Assembly: GCA_023213395.1 (NCBI GenBank)
Contig: CM041465.1
Location: forward strand, 69,943,741 to 70,007,740
Length of the DNA: 64,000 nt
Reading direction: 5' to 3'
DNA from: Cycas panzhihuaensis
Taxonomy: Eukaryota > Cycadophyta
The notes beneath the pieces are model-generated. The model did no database searches. It was given only the letters and a program-made list of their open reading frames with translations, and had not been told where the DNA came from. Both the position numbers and the translations under genes were made by a program. Of this stretch, positions 32,808-45,127 are shown one piece after another; position 1 is the first letter of the stretch; every line of letters begins with the position of its first letter.

Positions 32808-33587
32808 CTATAACCAATAATCCACAAACCTTATTCCATTTTCATAATCTGAAGAGTTATATATTTCCCCAAAGTAAGTTGGTTCGGCTTCTTGAGAATC
32901 GATTAGCTTGGTAGGCTCCTCAGTCGTATGATAAAGATTCTCTTCATCGAGGGAAGAGGTTGTTGTTTCACTTACGACAGTCGTGTTGCATCCTTCATCT
33001 TGTATCATCTCAATAGAGTTTCTTCCCAGCATTGGTAATACCACTTTATTCCCATCATCCGATAAGGTGAATGTCACATTCTTTCAGTTTTGGAGGCACT
33101 GGGTCTTGTATAGCCAAGGCCTCCCCAATAATGCTGAATAGGGTGTTGCTCCATTTTCTGTTTCTACGATCGTAAAGTCGATTTTTACTACGATTCCTGC
33201 CACATCCACTTTGATATCGACCAGCCTTCCCACAGGTCGCACTAATAGTTCGTTGGCCAACTTCAACGAATATGTCGTTGCTTCCAGTTTCGGGCTTCCC
33301 AATTTCCGCCATGTCGAAGCGGGTGATGCGTTGGCTGCGCCTCCATCAACAATTACTTTCGGGAATGTTTCTCCCAATACCATCATTGTCACCATGGGGT
33401 CCCTGTCGAATGATGACATCACTTTCTTTAAACTTTTGGTAATTCCCCGTTGTAGTATCCCTCCTTTAATCCTATCAATTACTTGGCATAGGGGAATAGT
33501 TAATTGCAATTGTTTTACCAGATTTTCCATCAACAACAGCATTCTTGGAATGTCCTCAGCTGGTAATCCTTTGAATAGCTCCTCCAT
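32808..33587 (-). pseudogene. C2 protease region
   Basis: Minus strand. 33587-33084 reads MEELFKGLPAEDIPRMLLLM, ENLVKQLQLTIP and KVIVDGGAANASPASTW. The protease motif is VDGG as in C1. A frameshift leads to 33077-32808 (VVLPMLGRNSIEMIQDEG, EIYNSSDYENGIRFVDYW), matching C1 20080-20330 and also ending in a stop. This copy shows that gag and protease were one continuous frame (LLLMENLVKQ). Confidence 0.8.
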
Positions 33588-33589
33588 TT

Positions 33590-35642
33590 ATACCATTTAA
33601 GGCTGCACTTTTGATTCTTCTGGTACTTTATCTTTCTCTTTCTGTTTGTTTTTTCCTACATATACATACTTAGTTTCTGGCTTCCCCATTGGTAATGCAC
33701 TTTCTTCTTGAGCTAAGTCTTCCAGCACTTGTTTCGCTTGTTTAAATCGATTCATTTCTGTCTGCGGATTCAAATATCCTTCATCTTCTTTCTCCTTTTG
33801 TTTCTTTTGGAGTTTCACATTTTTGCTCTTTGGTATAATTGTCATTAGGTTAGTGGCTTTAGCTTTCCCTTTCTGATCCTGTTTTATGTTCACTTGGTCC
33901 ACAGTTGTTACATACGAACGGTTTTTGTTAGTATTCTCATTTGGTTGGCCATTCGGATTTCCAATGCCCGAATTGTAAACAAATGAGGCATCTTCCCATT
34001 GGTTGTTTTTTTCTCGAGGGCTCCTGTGTATTCCTCGTTGTATAAACATTCTAAGGTGGGTTGCCTCCCCTTCCCCTACCTCGTCCTCTGTACCATTTTC
34101 CTCTTGGATTATATAAACAATCTTTGGTCATATGCGTATCCACATCGCATATGTGGCACCATTTGTCCCTTTGGTGCAATGCGTTATTCTTTGGGTTGAG
34201 TTCACATTCTTTAGTTGTGTGTGAACTTTCCTTACAGATGTGGCACCATTTTGCCACTCTACCTTCGTGATCTTTCTTCTTTGTTGTTTCCCCTTCTCGG
34301 TTGTTTCTTATTTTTAGTCTCGCCACTTCCTTTCTTAGGGCTTCTAATTCTGATTCCTCTTCTGCTACTCCCACCCGGCAGAAGGGTCGATTATACTGGT
34401 GTTGTTTGATTTCCCTAATTTCCTCTTGCAATCTCAATAGGAGGGAGTCGTGTCCTCCAGCCTGCGCATCCATCTCCATCTCAAAGTCCAGTGTTAAATC
34501 TTGGGCGGGCATTTTTGAATGACTTTAATGGATGGGCATGCATCATAGCTCTCAGTTTCTCATTCAATCCCCTGACAAGATAATTCTTCATATTATGGTC
34601 TGTTACCATTTCATTAATCATACTAGCCGCAATGATTTTCATTCTACTGATATAAGTTAACACTGATTCTCCGGGCCTTTGTATAATTTCCCTAAGGGCA
34701 ATTTCCACCGCTTCGTTGCTTCAGAATTTCTGGAATCTTTCCTAGAAGGATTTCTTTATTTTCGCCCATGAATCATTCTTATTTATTTCTTTGTACCATG
34801 CCAACGGTACTCCCCTTAATGCGCAGGCGAATCTAGCTTTTATCTTGTCTTCGTCTATAATCTTCTTCACGTCAATCAGATTCTGAAAGAGGTATATGTG
34901 TTCGGCTGCATCCAAAGTGTTGTTGAAAATCAACTTCCCAAAATCTTTGTAATCATCCATCTTGGAGGATTGTAATGGTGTCCCACCTAGTGGTGATTCT
35001 TCCCCTTTCTCCTCCTTACTAGATTTTGTCTCCTTCCCTTCACTCTTCTCCTTTGGAGATGTACTTGGAGTGCCTACTGCAATATTATCTTTCCCAAATA
35101 ACGGATTCTTAAATGGGGTTTTAAGATGTATAGGTTCTAATACACCTGGCACTTGTATTGTTAATGGTGTCCTTTATATATGGTGATCGGATCCCTGTCT
35201 AATGAATCCTCAAAAAGTCTTGTGAGCTTATTTTTCAATATCGAGGGACCTTCCTCGCCTTCTTCTCATTGTCACTTAGGTCCTTGACTGTCCTCCATGT
35301 ATACTTCCCTCTTTTATTCTTTGTGTCTTTATATTCTTCATCCACCTTTGGTTTTTCTTCATATTCTGGGCTAAACAGGTCATCCTTGATTGGGGCTAGT
35401 GTTAGTACCATTCGTTCACCATTAGTTCCCTTTCCTTGTTCTTGAGGTGTCTGGGCTCCACTTGCCTCAGATTCTTCAACGGACTGTCCCTTAGTCTCGT
35501 TGTTCTGCGAACTTAATCTCCTTGCTCTTCTCAGTTTTAACTCCTTTGACCATCGTAATGCCCTCTGTCTGCTTGTTTCTTTCCCTTCGGGTGAAGTATC
35601 CTTTTGTGGCTCTTCCGCGTTTGAAGGCCTCTTGGGTGGCAT
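33590..35642 (-). pseudogene. gag: C2 gag
   Basis: Minus strand, start codon at 35642 (MPPKRPSNAEE). The disordered N-terminus runs to about 35230. The capsid core is at 35000-34510 (FACALRGVPLAWYKEINKND, RPGESVLTYISRM), with a frameshift at about 34745 and another near 34520. A coiled coil follows, then CCHC knuckles CHICKESSHTTKEC and CHICDVDTHMTKDC, then YRGRGRGRGG. Knuckles 3 and 4 are decayed, as the third ends in Trp where C1 has Cys. Frameshifts prevent full translation. Confidence 0.82.
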
Positions 35643-35782
35643 TGGAAGGTCCCCTAGCTGCCAAAGGCTTAGTTCTGACACCGCCATCACGGCGGACCTG
35701 TGGTCCTCTGCCCTTTACACATTCCTCTTTTTGAGACTCCTAGGCCCTGTCCCTCCTCAGTGGACGTAGGCAACGAAACCAA

Positions 35783-36620
35783 TGTTGACTTAGGTTTCCC
35801 ACTGCACTTGTGGGAAGGGTACACTTGTCAAGGTTACACAGGTTATAGTCTAGTTTAGGACACAGTCAACATCATTATCCACATATATCTCACAGATTTA
35901 TTAATGTATCCACATGATTATATCACAGCAAGCAGGCGATGCAGAGATCAGCACATATTCCACATTCAGTCCTTGCAAACACAGAGAATACACAATTTCC
36001 ACGTAACTCTTATTTTATTAAGCAATAGTTCTTTTACACAAGGTGCTGGAATGCATTCCCTGTGCATTCCAGCCTCATACATTCACTCTATCACATGCGT
36101 ACCCAGGAGATACCCATCAAAATACACGGCTTTAGGCTGCTGTCATGCATACTGGTCTCCATACCAATGCGTACTGATATACTTGGCTCTCACCCTAACC
36201 GAATGGTCCTTGGGAAGCCTCATAAATACGCTCCTTGGTGTCCTTTAGCTGAAGGGTTATGACTGTCTGTCATAACCGTACCTTTTCACTCAAGCGTACC
36301 TCTTCCTAACCATTGGTTAGTTTCCTTAACTTACTATCTTAACTCATTTGTACGTCCGTACGTACGTCTGACGTCATCCCAGGCTCCCTTCTGTCCAGGC
36401 TTCTCATGCGTACCATTCATGTTTGCTTGTGTTATGCCTGGAGGTACGTATCTGTGTTGCGTACCTTTACCATGTACGCACCTGTCATACGCACTGCAAT
36501 CTTGAATTCTTCACTTTTTGCTGCATACGTACCTTCGTACGGTCCGTACGTGCACATCCAAGGATACTCAGCCTCTCTCTGGTCTGCCCATAGCCCAGCA
36601 TGTCACATTATGCTCCAACA
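35783..36620 (-). repeat. 5' LTR of gypsy C2
   Basis: 838 bp, paired with 15640-16467. The PBS (TTGGTTTCGTTGCC on the minus strand) lies directly left of it at 35782-35769. A short leader with no gene separates it from gag (35642). Confidence 0.88.
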
Positions 36621-36849
36621 GCCACCTTTATATACAAAGGAGGTGGGAGGACATACAAGACAAGTAATGCATGTGGGACAAATACCTTTGTCCTGACCAA
36701 TGACATTACACCAACTAACTTGACCAATAAGTTGCTATCTCCTCACACAATATTATAATGACTCTTTGACTCTAAGACTTAGGACTATGACTATTAATCC
36801 TAGGACACACTTTACTTAACCACACACCATTAAACATTATACTCTAACA
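36621..36849 (-). repeat. 5' LTR of element B, second part
   Basis: Continues the B LTR interrupted at 15639, aligned with 11466-11693, and ends ACTCTAACA. The TSD ATGCA follows. Confidence 0.85.
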
Positions 36850-37240
36850 ATGCACTTTTGCTCACTTGAGAGCCCAAAGGACACATGTCCTATATGCAAT
36901 AGGTGTTGCTTGGATGTTTGACACTTGTCAAACATCCAACACCTTAGGTCTCTCCTCCAACTATGTATATTGAGACCAATTCTCATGTATCTCATATGAA
37001 GTGTGAGTAATATTGTTATGCTGCCAGTTTGCTAGTCAAGTTATCATTCATATTTGGAGATTGGACCAATTCCATCTCCTCCATATTGGTACTGTTGTGC
37101 TTATGTTATTTTTTGCTTATGCTTTGTTGTCTTGCCCATTTCAATATTTCCTCACTTTGATGCCAATCATCTCACTTCATGAGCAGATTGTTGCACCTTT
37201 CTAGATCCTATTTCTTGTAGACTGAAAGCTCTTTCTAACA
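36850..37240 (+). repeat. 5' LTR of A2, second part
   Basis: Restarts with the TSD copy ATGCA and continues CTTTTGCTCACTTGAGAGCCC, matching the A3 LTR. It includes ACTATGTATATTGAG (TATA-like, about 36960-36973) and ends CTTTCTAACA, followed by a decayed PBS. Confidence 0.82.
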
Positions 37241-39157
37241 TTTGGTATGAAAACAACTTAAAGGTGTCTTTCTGCTCAATTTTTTTCCTTGATCTAGTGA
37301 GGGTTTCCAAACCCTTAGTGCCAACCTTCACACTCTAAAAGCGATCCAAGGCTTGCTTAAGTGATTTCCTGCAGATTTTCAGAATCCTAAGCTTACTTGT
37401 AGGCTGCAGATTAATTATTTCATAGTCTGAAATTTTTTTTTCAGACACGTTTTGCAACGTGCAGCACTAACGGTTGTTAAAAACAGTGCCTTTTTGTTGA
37501 TTTTATCCTTTAAAAAAAAAAAAAAAAAATCTATAGAAAGAAGGCAAACTCAGGAGATTGTTAGTGTTTTGACTGTAAATCAATCTTTTATTTGCTTCCC
37601 ATGGCCTACAACTAACATGCAGCAGCAACTTCATTGATGTTGGTGGATTTATCACTAATGTTAGTGATTTTTCACCTCAAAAACCCCTGTTTTTGCTCAT
37701 TTCCTCTTGCAGACAAGGTGTTGGTCAGAATTGATCCTCTCTGTAGTTGTTTCAATCCTGAAGGAAGATTTTTGAAGTATTAAACTGGGTTTTTAAACCC
37801 TCGTTGGTGTACAACACTCATTTTCAACATACATAGTTGTGCACCCTTCAAAAATTCTGTTTGCATTGTTCTCTCTCCACAGTTGATGAAATCCTGTAAA
37901 AATTCAAAAGAATCTCTGTTGAGATGATACAAAGCTTCACTTGAAATCTCGTCACGATCTAAGCTTTGTATGAGAAGTTCTCTTCAAATCGACCTCCAGG
38001 GGGTCGCACGACCAACATAGGTCGGACTTTTTCAAAAAAATTCACTTTCGAACTTTTATGATATAACCTTATGTTATATCATTTAGAATATTCCCTTTTT
38101 AATTTAACTTTATGTTATAAAGTTATAATATTTTAAGTGATTTCAAATTAATTTAATTACTTTTTATGTAATTTTCAACCTTTTTTAATTATTTTGAGCT
38201 TATTTAACACTTAAAAAATTTTACATTAGTGTTATTTAACTCAACTCAAGTGATTTTCAAGCATTTTTATCATTGTAAAGTGAAACATTTCACTATTTTA
38301 GTGATTTTCCTAAGGCGCCCTACTTGGTGACCTTAATACCCTAGCCAAAAAAGGGCTAAAAACTCACTTTTAATAAAAATCACTTGTTTTTTGGAGGTTG
38401 GTTAGGACTATTTAACGTCCTAACACGCTCGAGTGCTTGTCTACTGTTGCAAAGTGACTTATCTTTTGTCATTAAGTGGTCTTTTACTCATTAAAAGGAA
38501 CCCACTAGAAGCACCACATCAAGCAAGTTCATTTTTTACTTGGTCTTTTTAACACATTTTTCTTATTTTAAGTGCTCTGTAAAACACTCAATGTGTTGTT
38601 TTTGATGTATTTAATTACTTCTTCTTGAAGCCTTATTTGTAAGTTGTTTTATAAAGCATTTTAACAAGTACATCATCCAAGTAAAAATCTACTTAAAGTC
38701 AACTCAAGCTTCATAAAAATTGACTTTAAAATCTTGTGGGAGAGGGTCGAAAAAAGTTTTTAAGTCCTTGCCTCTGAAATAACCTCAAGCTTGGTGCATT
38801 CCCTAGGGGACCAACCGACCACACAATCAATGCATGACAATTGAAGTTTCTTAAGAAAAAGGAGGTTCAAAAAGGGTGTTATTAGGGCTGTGAATCCCAG
38901 AGAAAGCATGGTACATCCATGCAAATCAACCCTACCTACCTTGTTCTAGATTTGACTTGGTCAACTAATGGATCTCTTTATAAATTAGGATTGGACCATC
39001 TCTATGGCTTAGTCCTCCAGGCCTCATCCTTCTCTTCAATTGTTGGATCTTCTAGTAAGATCAAGATTGTTGGCTTGTTAGAAGATGGAACTTAAGCGAC
39101 AACAACTTAAAGTTTTCAAGTTCATCTACTAGCTTCAAGAGTTCTTTCAACTTCAAC
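37241..39157 (+). other. A2 leader, no gene seen
   Basis: About 1.9 kb between PBS and gag. Contains an A-rich run (37512-37530) and a stretch at about 38790-39155 homologous to the leaders of A1 and A3. No coding signal. Confidence 0.6.
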
Positions 39158-40509
39158 ATGGTTGCTATCAACATGCTTAATTTATGTACCATAAAATTAA
39201 CTGGACGGGATAATTATTAGGAATGGAAGCGTCACACTCAAAATCTTTTGATTGTGAATGAATTTTGAGGGTATGTGTCTGAAAGGATCCCCAAACCTGT
39301 ACCTGTGCAAAGTGAAGTTTATGAAAATGTTGTTATCCAACATGATCTAGTTATTGTTGTTGCTTGGAAGACTAAGGACGAAATAACCTTAGCCTTTTTG
39401 CATATGATCATTGATGTCAATGTAGATCAAAATATTGTTTGTGCTAAAACTTTTAAGGAAGCATGGGACACTTTGTCCTCCTTGTATGAAAGACGAGATG
39501 AAACTCGCATAATGATGGTTAAGGCCAAATTGTACTATTTGAAATTTGTAAATCCAATGCCGGCATTCTTTTCTTCAATCAAAGAGATATGTAATGAGTT
39601 AAATACTCTAAGCAAACCTACTTCAAGAGATGAGCTTGTAATGACAACTTTGCATGCATTGCCCAAAGATTATAATGGATTCATTTCGTCTATTACACGA
39701 GATGGTTCACTTGCTTCAATAACTTTCAATCAACTTGAAAGTTTACTCCTTCAAGAAGAACAAATTTACATGAGGGAGGATCAAGAGCCATCTACATCAA
39801 GAGCGTTTACGGCCAAGCTAAAGGCCAAATAGGGTCCCAAACCTTCACTACATAAATAGTTTGGGAACGTAAACATTGGCTCATCAAAGGCCAATGTGAT
39901 GTGTCACTATTGTGGCAAAGTTGGCCACATTGCTCCTGAATGTCGAAAGAAGCAAGCAGATCTACAACAGTCTCGCCAACAACAGACACGTCAGTAGCAA
40001 CCTCATCAACAATTCCAGCAACAGCAGCAGCACCCCCCTCGGCTAAATCGGATGTGCTTATTGAGGAGGTCAAAGAGGAAGGGGGGTTTCAGAGGTGCTA
40101 ATCAATGCCACACGAACCAGTTTGCAAATGAAGATAAGCTCTTTTGTGCTTATCATAATTCAAAAGTTGATCACACATGGATCATAGATTCATGGGCATC
40201 TCGTCATATGACAAGTAGTGAAGAACTACTATATGACATCAAAGAAGGAAGTGGTCAATCAGTGACATTTGGCAATAACGAATCTATCAAGATTTTAGGT
40301 ATAGGCAAATTTGCCTCTTTTCATTCACCATCCAATCCTGCTTCCACATTTCCCATTGGAGATGCCTACCTTATTCCTTCAATGGAGAAGAGTTTGTTAT
40401 CCGTTGGTCAATTGAACAAACAACAGATGAGCATTTTGTTTAAGAGTGGGAAGTGCATTATTAGTGACAAGTATGATCAGGTGGTAGCCATTGGTCATGA
40501 AGACCATTG
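39158..40509 (+). pseudogene. gag: A2 gag and protease
   Basis: ATG 39158 gives MVAINMLNLCTIKLTG. The gag core includes AWDTLSSLYERRDETRI and ALPKDYNGFISSITRDG; the open part 39275-39832 is 185 codons. After a TAG the frame shows the CCHC knuckle CHYCGKVGHIAPEC (39898-39942) and a Gln-rich stretch. The protease has DHTWIIDSWASRHMTS: the DSGAS-type motif has Trp in place of Gly, likely inactivating. It continues GQSVTFGNNESIKILGIGK and ends at TGA 40508. Best preserved gag-protease of the A family here. Confidence 0.85.
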
Positions 40510-41640
40510 ACTTTACAAAATAGATGCAACTAATATCACACTTGATATTGCATACTCTGTCACACAAACCATGTCAAAGATTCAACTTTGGCATCAACGT
40601 CTAGGCCACTTGAGCCTAGATAATATCAAGATGATAGTAACAAAGAACATGGTGCATGGGCTTTCAAAGTTATATGGTTCAAAGTGTCTTTGCGAAGCTT
40701 GTATAATGGGGATACAGCATCGACAGCCTTTTCCTAAAGGCACTTCATGACGTGCATCTCAACCCTTGCAATTGATCCACTCAGATTTATGTGAACCCAT
40801 GTCCATGACATCTTTTAGAGGAGCACTACGCTACATCTCCTTCATCGATGACTTTTCACATAAAGTTTGGGTCTATTTCATCAAGCAAAAATCTGATGCA
40901 TTTCAAAAGTTCAAAGAATTCAATCTAGAAGTGGAAAATGAATCTAGTTATTCAATCAAGATTTTGAGATTAGATAATGGAGGTGAATTTACCTCAAAGG
41001 AGTTCACCCAATTTTGCAAGGACAATGGGATTCGAAGACAGCTCACTGCTCGATATGCTCCTCAGTAAAATGGAGTTTTAGAGCGAATGAATAGGACTTT
41101 GGCAAATAAAGCCAAAGCCATGATGCATGCTAAAGGACTACTTCGAGCATATTGAGCAGAAGCATTCCACAACTATCTATGTGGCAAATCAGAGTCCTAC
41201 GTCTGCAGTCACTGACATCACACCAGAGGAGGCCTAGTCTAGCAAAAAGGCAATCGTTAGCCATTTGAGGACTTTTGGGTGCACTGCATATATCCATATC
41301 CCCAATTAGCAAAGATCAAAATTAGATAAAAATAGTCTCAAATGTAATTTTATAGACTATGCCATTCACAGCAAGGCATACAAATTGTAAGACCCCATTG
41401 CTGGGAAAATGCATCTCTCAAGAGATGTTATCTTTGCTGAAGAAGATCATAAGGAGTTGGCATCAGCATCCATCCAACCTCCTATTGATAAGGGCAAAAA
41501 GATTGTTGAGAACTTCCTTCCCTTTCAATCTTCAACACCATGTACATCATCTGCACCAGTTGTCTCTTCATCATCAAAATCTACTCCACTTGATTCCGAT
41601 ATATCTTCTGTTGATCAACCACTCTAACCAGAAGACTTTG
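40510..41640 (+). pseudogene. A2 integrase
   Basis: GAG-pre-integrase LWHQRLGHLSLDNIK then CLCEACIMG. The core has HSDLCEPM, RLDNGGEF and NGVLERMNRT: all three catalytic acids are present, but stops occur at about 40748, 41066 and 41152 and a frameshift lies near 41160. A decayed C-terminal part continues to about 41640. Confidence 0.85.
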
Positions 41641-42760
41641 GGTTTCAAGTTACATTAGTCAAGAAGTTACCCAAATGGTATACTCAGATAATTCAAGACA
41701 TTCAGATCATCGAAGGAAAATGTCCATTAAAGTATCAGAAGCAAACCAATTATGCACTTATGGTTGAACTGCTATGTGTTGATGAGCCTTCCACTTTTGA
41801 GGAGGCTTCCAAAAATGAAAATTAGAATGTTGCCATAGATGAAGAAATCCATTCTATTGAGAAGAATGGAACATAGGATTTGGTAGACTTGCTTAAACAC
41901 AAATAGGCAATCAGTTGCAAATGGATTTACAAAACCAAATTCCACTCTGATGGTACACTTAAGCGCCAAAATGTGCGACTTATTGCAAAGGGCTTCAAAT
42001 AAAAAGAAGGCATTGATTATGAGGACACCTTTGCACCTATGCAAATATGAACACCATTAGACTCATTTTGGCCTTGGCTGCTCAATGCAAATGACCAGTT
42101 TATCAGATATACGTGAAGAGCGCCTTCCTCAATGACGATCTTCAAGAGGAGGTATATTTGGAGCGACCTCCTGGTTACAAAATATAAGGCAAATAACATC
42201 TTGTTTGTCGCCTCAAAAAGGTATTGTAGGGCTTGAAACAAGCCCCAAGAGCATGGTACTCAAAAATCGATGACTATTTCTTGAAACATGGATATCATTG
42301 ATCCATGTCAAATCCTAACTTATAGATTAAAGCTAGAAAGGACCATACCAGTTGTATTGTCTTGTATGTTGATGACTTAGTGATCATAGGAAATAACACT
42401 AAGATGATTGAAATTCTCCAAGGTGACCTTAAGAGAAGTTTCGAGATGACAGATCTTGGACTTCTCCATCACTTTTTAGGCCTAGAAGTATGGCAACAAC
42501 CAGGCCATATCTTTGTATCCCAAGCAAAATGCTCTTGGGACATTTTGCAACGGTTCAGGATGCAAGACTGCAAACCAGTGCCTACACCAATGGAGAATGG
42601 AACAAAGCTAACTCTTAATGAGGAAGGAGAGCCTACAAATCTCACTCTATTCCGGCAACTAGTTGGTAGCCTAATCTACTTAACCAACACTAGATCTGAC
42701 ATCTCAGTTGTTGTTGAGATTTGTTCCAAGTACATGTCATAGTCGAATTAGAAGCATTGG
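41641..42760 (+). pseudogene. A2 reverse transcriptase
   Basis: RVT_2-type RT. The N-terminal blocks are broken by stops at 41660-42350 (KLPKWYTQIIQ, FEEASKNEN, MNTIRLILALAAQC-like). The active site YVDDLVIIGNN is at about 42364, followed by the open part 42362-42742 (FEMTDLGLLHHFLGLEVWQQ, CKPVPTPMENGTKL, QLVGSLIYLTNTRSDIS). Confidence 0.82.
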
Positions 42761-43300
42761 AATGGAGCTAAACGCATATTGATATACATCAAAGGCACAT
42801 TGCAACATGGGCTTCAGTATGTTCATAATGACAACTTCATCTTCGAAGGTTTCTTAGATTCTGATTGGCTAGGATGACAAGATAGTCACAAATCGACCTC
42901 AAGTTATTGTTTTACCCTTGGTTCACGTGTTATTTCGTGGAGTTGCAAGGAACAATCAAATGTTACCTTGTCATCCACAGAAGCAGAGTACAAAGTTGCA
43001 ATCAGCGCAACTTGTGAAGCTATTTGGCTCAGACAGATTCTTCGAGAGCTTGGAGTTGAGTAGAATCACCCCATTAGACTATATTGTGATAGTCAAAATA
43101 TGCTCGCGTTGACTAAGAATCATGTTTTTCATGCACAGACAAAGCACATGGAGGTTCATCACCATTTCATCAGAGAGCATGTTCAGAAAGGTGAGATCAA
43201 CCTCCACTACAGACCTACAAAGCAGTAGACAACATATATCTTCACTAACCCACTTGGTAGAGAAAAGTTTATAAATTTCATTAAGCAATATCACTTGTAC
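42761..43300 (+). pseudogene. A2 RNase H
   Basis: Copia RNase H in pieces: GFLDSDWLG (catalytic Asp block), STEAEYKVAISATCEAIWL, YCDSQNMLALTKNHVFHAQT, KHMEVHHHFIREHV and RPTKQ*TTYIFTNPLG. Stops and shifts are frequent. The element ends soon after; no PPT or 3' LTR is recognisable. Confidence 0.75.
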
Positions 43301-43354
43301 GATAGTTTTACATCACTGGGGAATGATCATTTTGATTCCAAACACTAGGGAAGA

Positions 43355-44505
43355 TGACACTACAATATCTGACTCAGCTCTTATGTAGCAATCTTACAGA
43401 ATTCTTCTAAGAAATTTTACAAAAATAGGCAAAATATCCACCAAATGCACTTGCAAAATATTCAATCAAGAGAGAAATAATACAAATGCACTCAAATACT
43501 TATGACATACAAATATAAAGTGGTATGAAATGAATATAAATTGAATAGATACAAGATTACCAAATGACTCTGCAATTATTGTTGATAATGAATCCCTCTT
43601 CGAGGTGAGGTGCCCTCCACAATGCTCCCAAAAGGGCCGAAAATGTTGCAGTCCAAGACTTCTCTGTTGATGATCAAATGAGGCCGCAAATCCTCCTTAA
43701 ATAGGCGGCCAAAGGATAGCAATAGAAGTCGGCCAAAAAAGGTGATATTCTTCTTAATACTGCTCAAATAAAAGTCGGCCAGAACTTCTCCAAAAACTGG
43801 TAGGCTAACTTTAAATGGTCATAACGTTTGATACAGATGTCAGAATTAACTTTCGTCTGGATCGGTGGAATCGTCGTTCAGAGACCTTTGATTTGAATGG
43901 TCATAAGCTATATTTATGACCATATTTAGGAATGCTACATCTTACCCTTAAGAACATATCATAAGACTCGTTAACTCGGCTCTCACCCTTGAGAACATAT
44001 CACAAGACTCATTGGCTCAGTTCTCATCCTTCAAAACATATCACAAGACTCATTAACTTGGCTCTCATATCCAAAGTGGTGAGAAATTGACCAATATATA
44101 CCGATTTACATGCCTTTTGGCGAATGGTTGTGACTTATGGTCACAACCATTCCATTACATAATAGAGCACACTTTTATTATGATTCCACTAAACACTCAT
44201 TAATTACACTTTATTATATTTGTATGACTGTACAGGAGAGGCTAACATCAACGAATGTGGAATGGAATGCTCGGATTTTGGCTTGGTTGTCATGAATTCT
44301 TACATACATTCTTGTATGCATTCCCATTACGATTCCCATCTCGAACGCATACAGTCACGTGTTCCCCGAGAGCTTCTTTCTGACCTTTACCTAGATTTTT
44401 CTATACTTTTATCTATCCTCATCGCATGCTAGACCTTTCCCTACATGATCCTCAACCAGTGAAACACAAATTAATATGTTTTCCACTATTTCACATGCTA
44501 GAACA
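43355..44505 (-). repeat. Probable 3' LTR of gypsy-like element D1
   Basis: The right border (GCTAGAACA, 44505) is followed by TTTATCCCAGG and then CATCCTTACTC on the minus-type layout seen at C2 16464-16505, so this side is well supported. The left border is a guess (TGACAC at about 43355). A TATA-like CTATTTAAGGAGG lies on the minus strand near 43700. Confidence 0.4.
43940..44062. repeat. Three 41-bp tandem repeats in the D1 LTR
   Basis: The unit CCCTTGAGAACATATCACAA with its flanks recurs at a spacing of 41 bases (anchor positions 43944, 43985, 44026). The copies differ at several positions. Confidence 0.8.
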
Positions 44506-44599
44506 TTTATCCCAGGTAATCGAAAGTAGTTTAACATCCTTACTCAAAAAAATCAAAATTTTTATGCTATGTCTATTTCAAAATTTTGCATTTTCTCCT

Positions 44600-45127
44600 C
44601 CCCAACTTTGTTTCTAGGGCTGCTCCTACAATCCAAGGTCCTGTCCCCCATGGCCTCATTAGTTTTAAGCAAATCCTCGCTTATCTAGGTTAAGGTGGAA
44701 ATGATGGCATCATTTTTTTTTAATTTCTCTTGCAATGCAGTGATTTCAACCTTATATCCTTGCTCCAACTTTTCGACTAGCTGAATTATTTGTTTACCCT
44801 TCCTTTCAACTATTTGTTGTCGAGAAGATAACTCTCCTAGATCCATGGTGAGTGGAAATTCCTCCTCAACTAGTGCCCACGCCTCCAATGATGGTTCTGA
44901 TTCCACTTCCTCCTCTTCTACTTCATCTTGTCATCGTTTCATACATTTTTTCACGGGTTCTTTGGATTGAAGTTATGCTGGGATACCCAGTGTTTCTTAT
45001 AGCCACTTAATGTTCCACAACATCTTCGTTTTTACCAATCTCTTGATTTCCATATTTTGGGTGTTAGTTGGAAATGCTTTCACCAACTGTTTAAACCATG
45101 GCTCCTGTGGCATTCCTAATTTCACAA
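44600..45127 (-). pseudogene. D1 extra ORF, C-terminal half
   Basis: Minus strand. It reads PQEPWFKQLVKAFPTN, then ESEPSLEAWALVEEEFPLTM and LEQGYKVEITALQEKLKKND, aligning with the C1/C2 extra ORF (PREPIIK, MEEGYKAEIAALQ). The open part is 44906-44685. Stops occur upstream. Homology stops at about 45127, where the sequence switches to the opposite strand. Confidence 0.6.

Larger units (their letters stand above)
15640..36620 (-). mobile_element. Ty3/gypsy element C2 (interrupted by C1)
   Basis: LTRs are at 15640-16467 (3') and 35783-36620 (5'), with TG...CA ends. Minus-strand order is gag (35642 to about 33590), protease, extra gag-like region, RT, RNase H, integrase (to about 28935), spacer, and the 3' ORF (28330-27049). 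That ORF is split by C1 and finishes at 16577-16550. The flanks CAACC and GCCAC do not form a clean TSD, although together they restore the element B LTR approximately. Stops and shifts are scattered, but the integrase catalytic triad is intact. Confidence 0.88.
11307..36854 (-). mobile_element. Nonautonomous copia-like element B with 5-bp TSD
   Basis: The TSD ATGCA is at 11307-11311 and 36850-36854; removing the insert restores the A2 LTR. Minus orientation: 3' LTR at 11312-11693 next to the PPT (complement of CCTCCCCTT), 5' LTR at 15495-15639 plus 36621-36849, and a PBS at 15483-15494. The net length without nested gypsy elements is about 4.6 kb. The interior holds a gag start, an ORF with an in-frame repeat and a long leader with a WD40-gene scrap. 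No RT or integrase is seen, so it is LARD-like and depended on other elements. Confidence 0.85.
11155..43350 (+). mobile_element. Ty1/copia element A2 (host of the large nest)
   Basis: The 5' LTR begins at about 11155 (TATTAAACCTTATG, with a decayed TG), is split at 11311 by element B, and resumes at 36850-37240. A decayed PBS (TTTGGTATGAAAAC, 37241) follows. Gag, protease, integrase, RT and RNase H run from 39158 to about 43290 and align with A3 throughout. Stops and shifts are common. No 3' LTR is found: after RNase H the sequence goes into unrelated D1 LTR-like DNA, so the right border is approximate. Confidence 0.82.

Noticed and set aside
33211-33600. Plus-strand ORF of 129 codons opposite the C2 protease
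   Set aside because: It is antisense to the well-supported protease frame and has no motif of its own.
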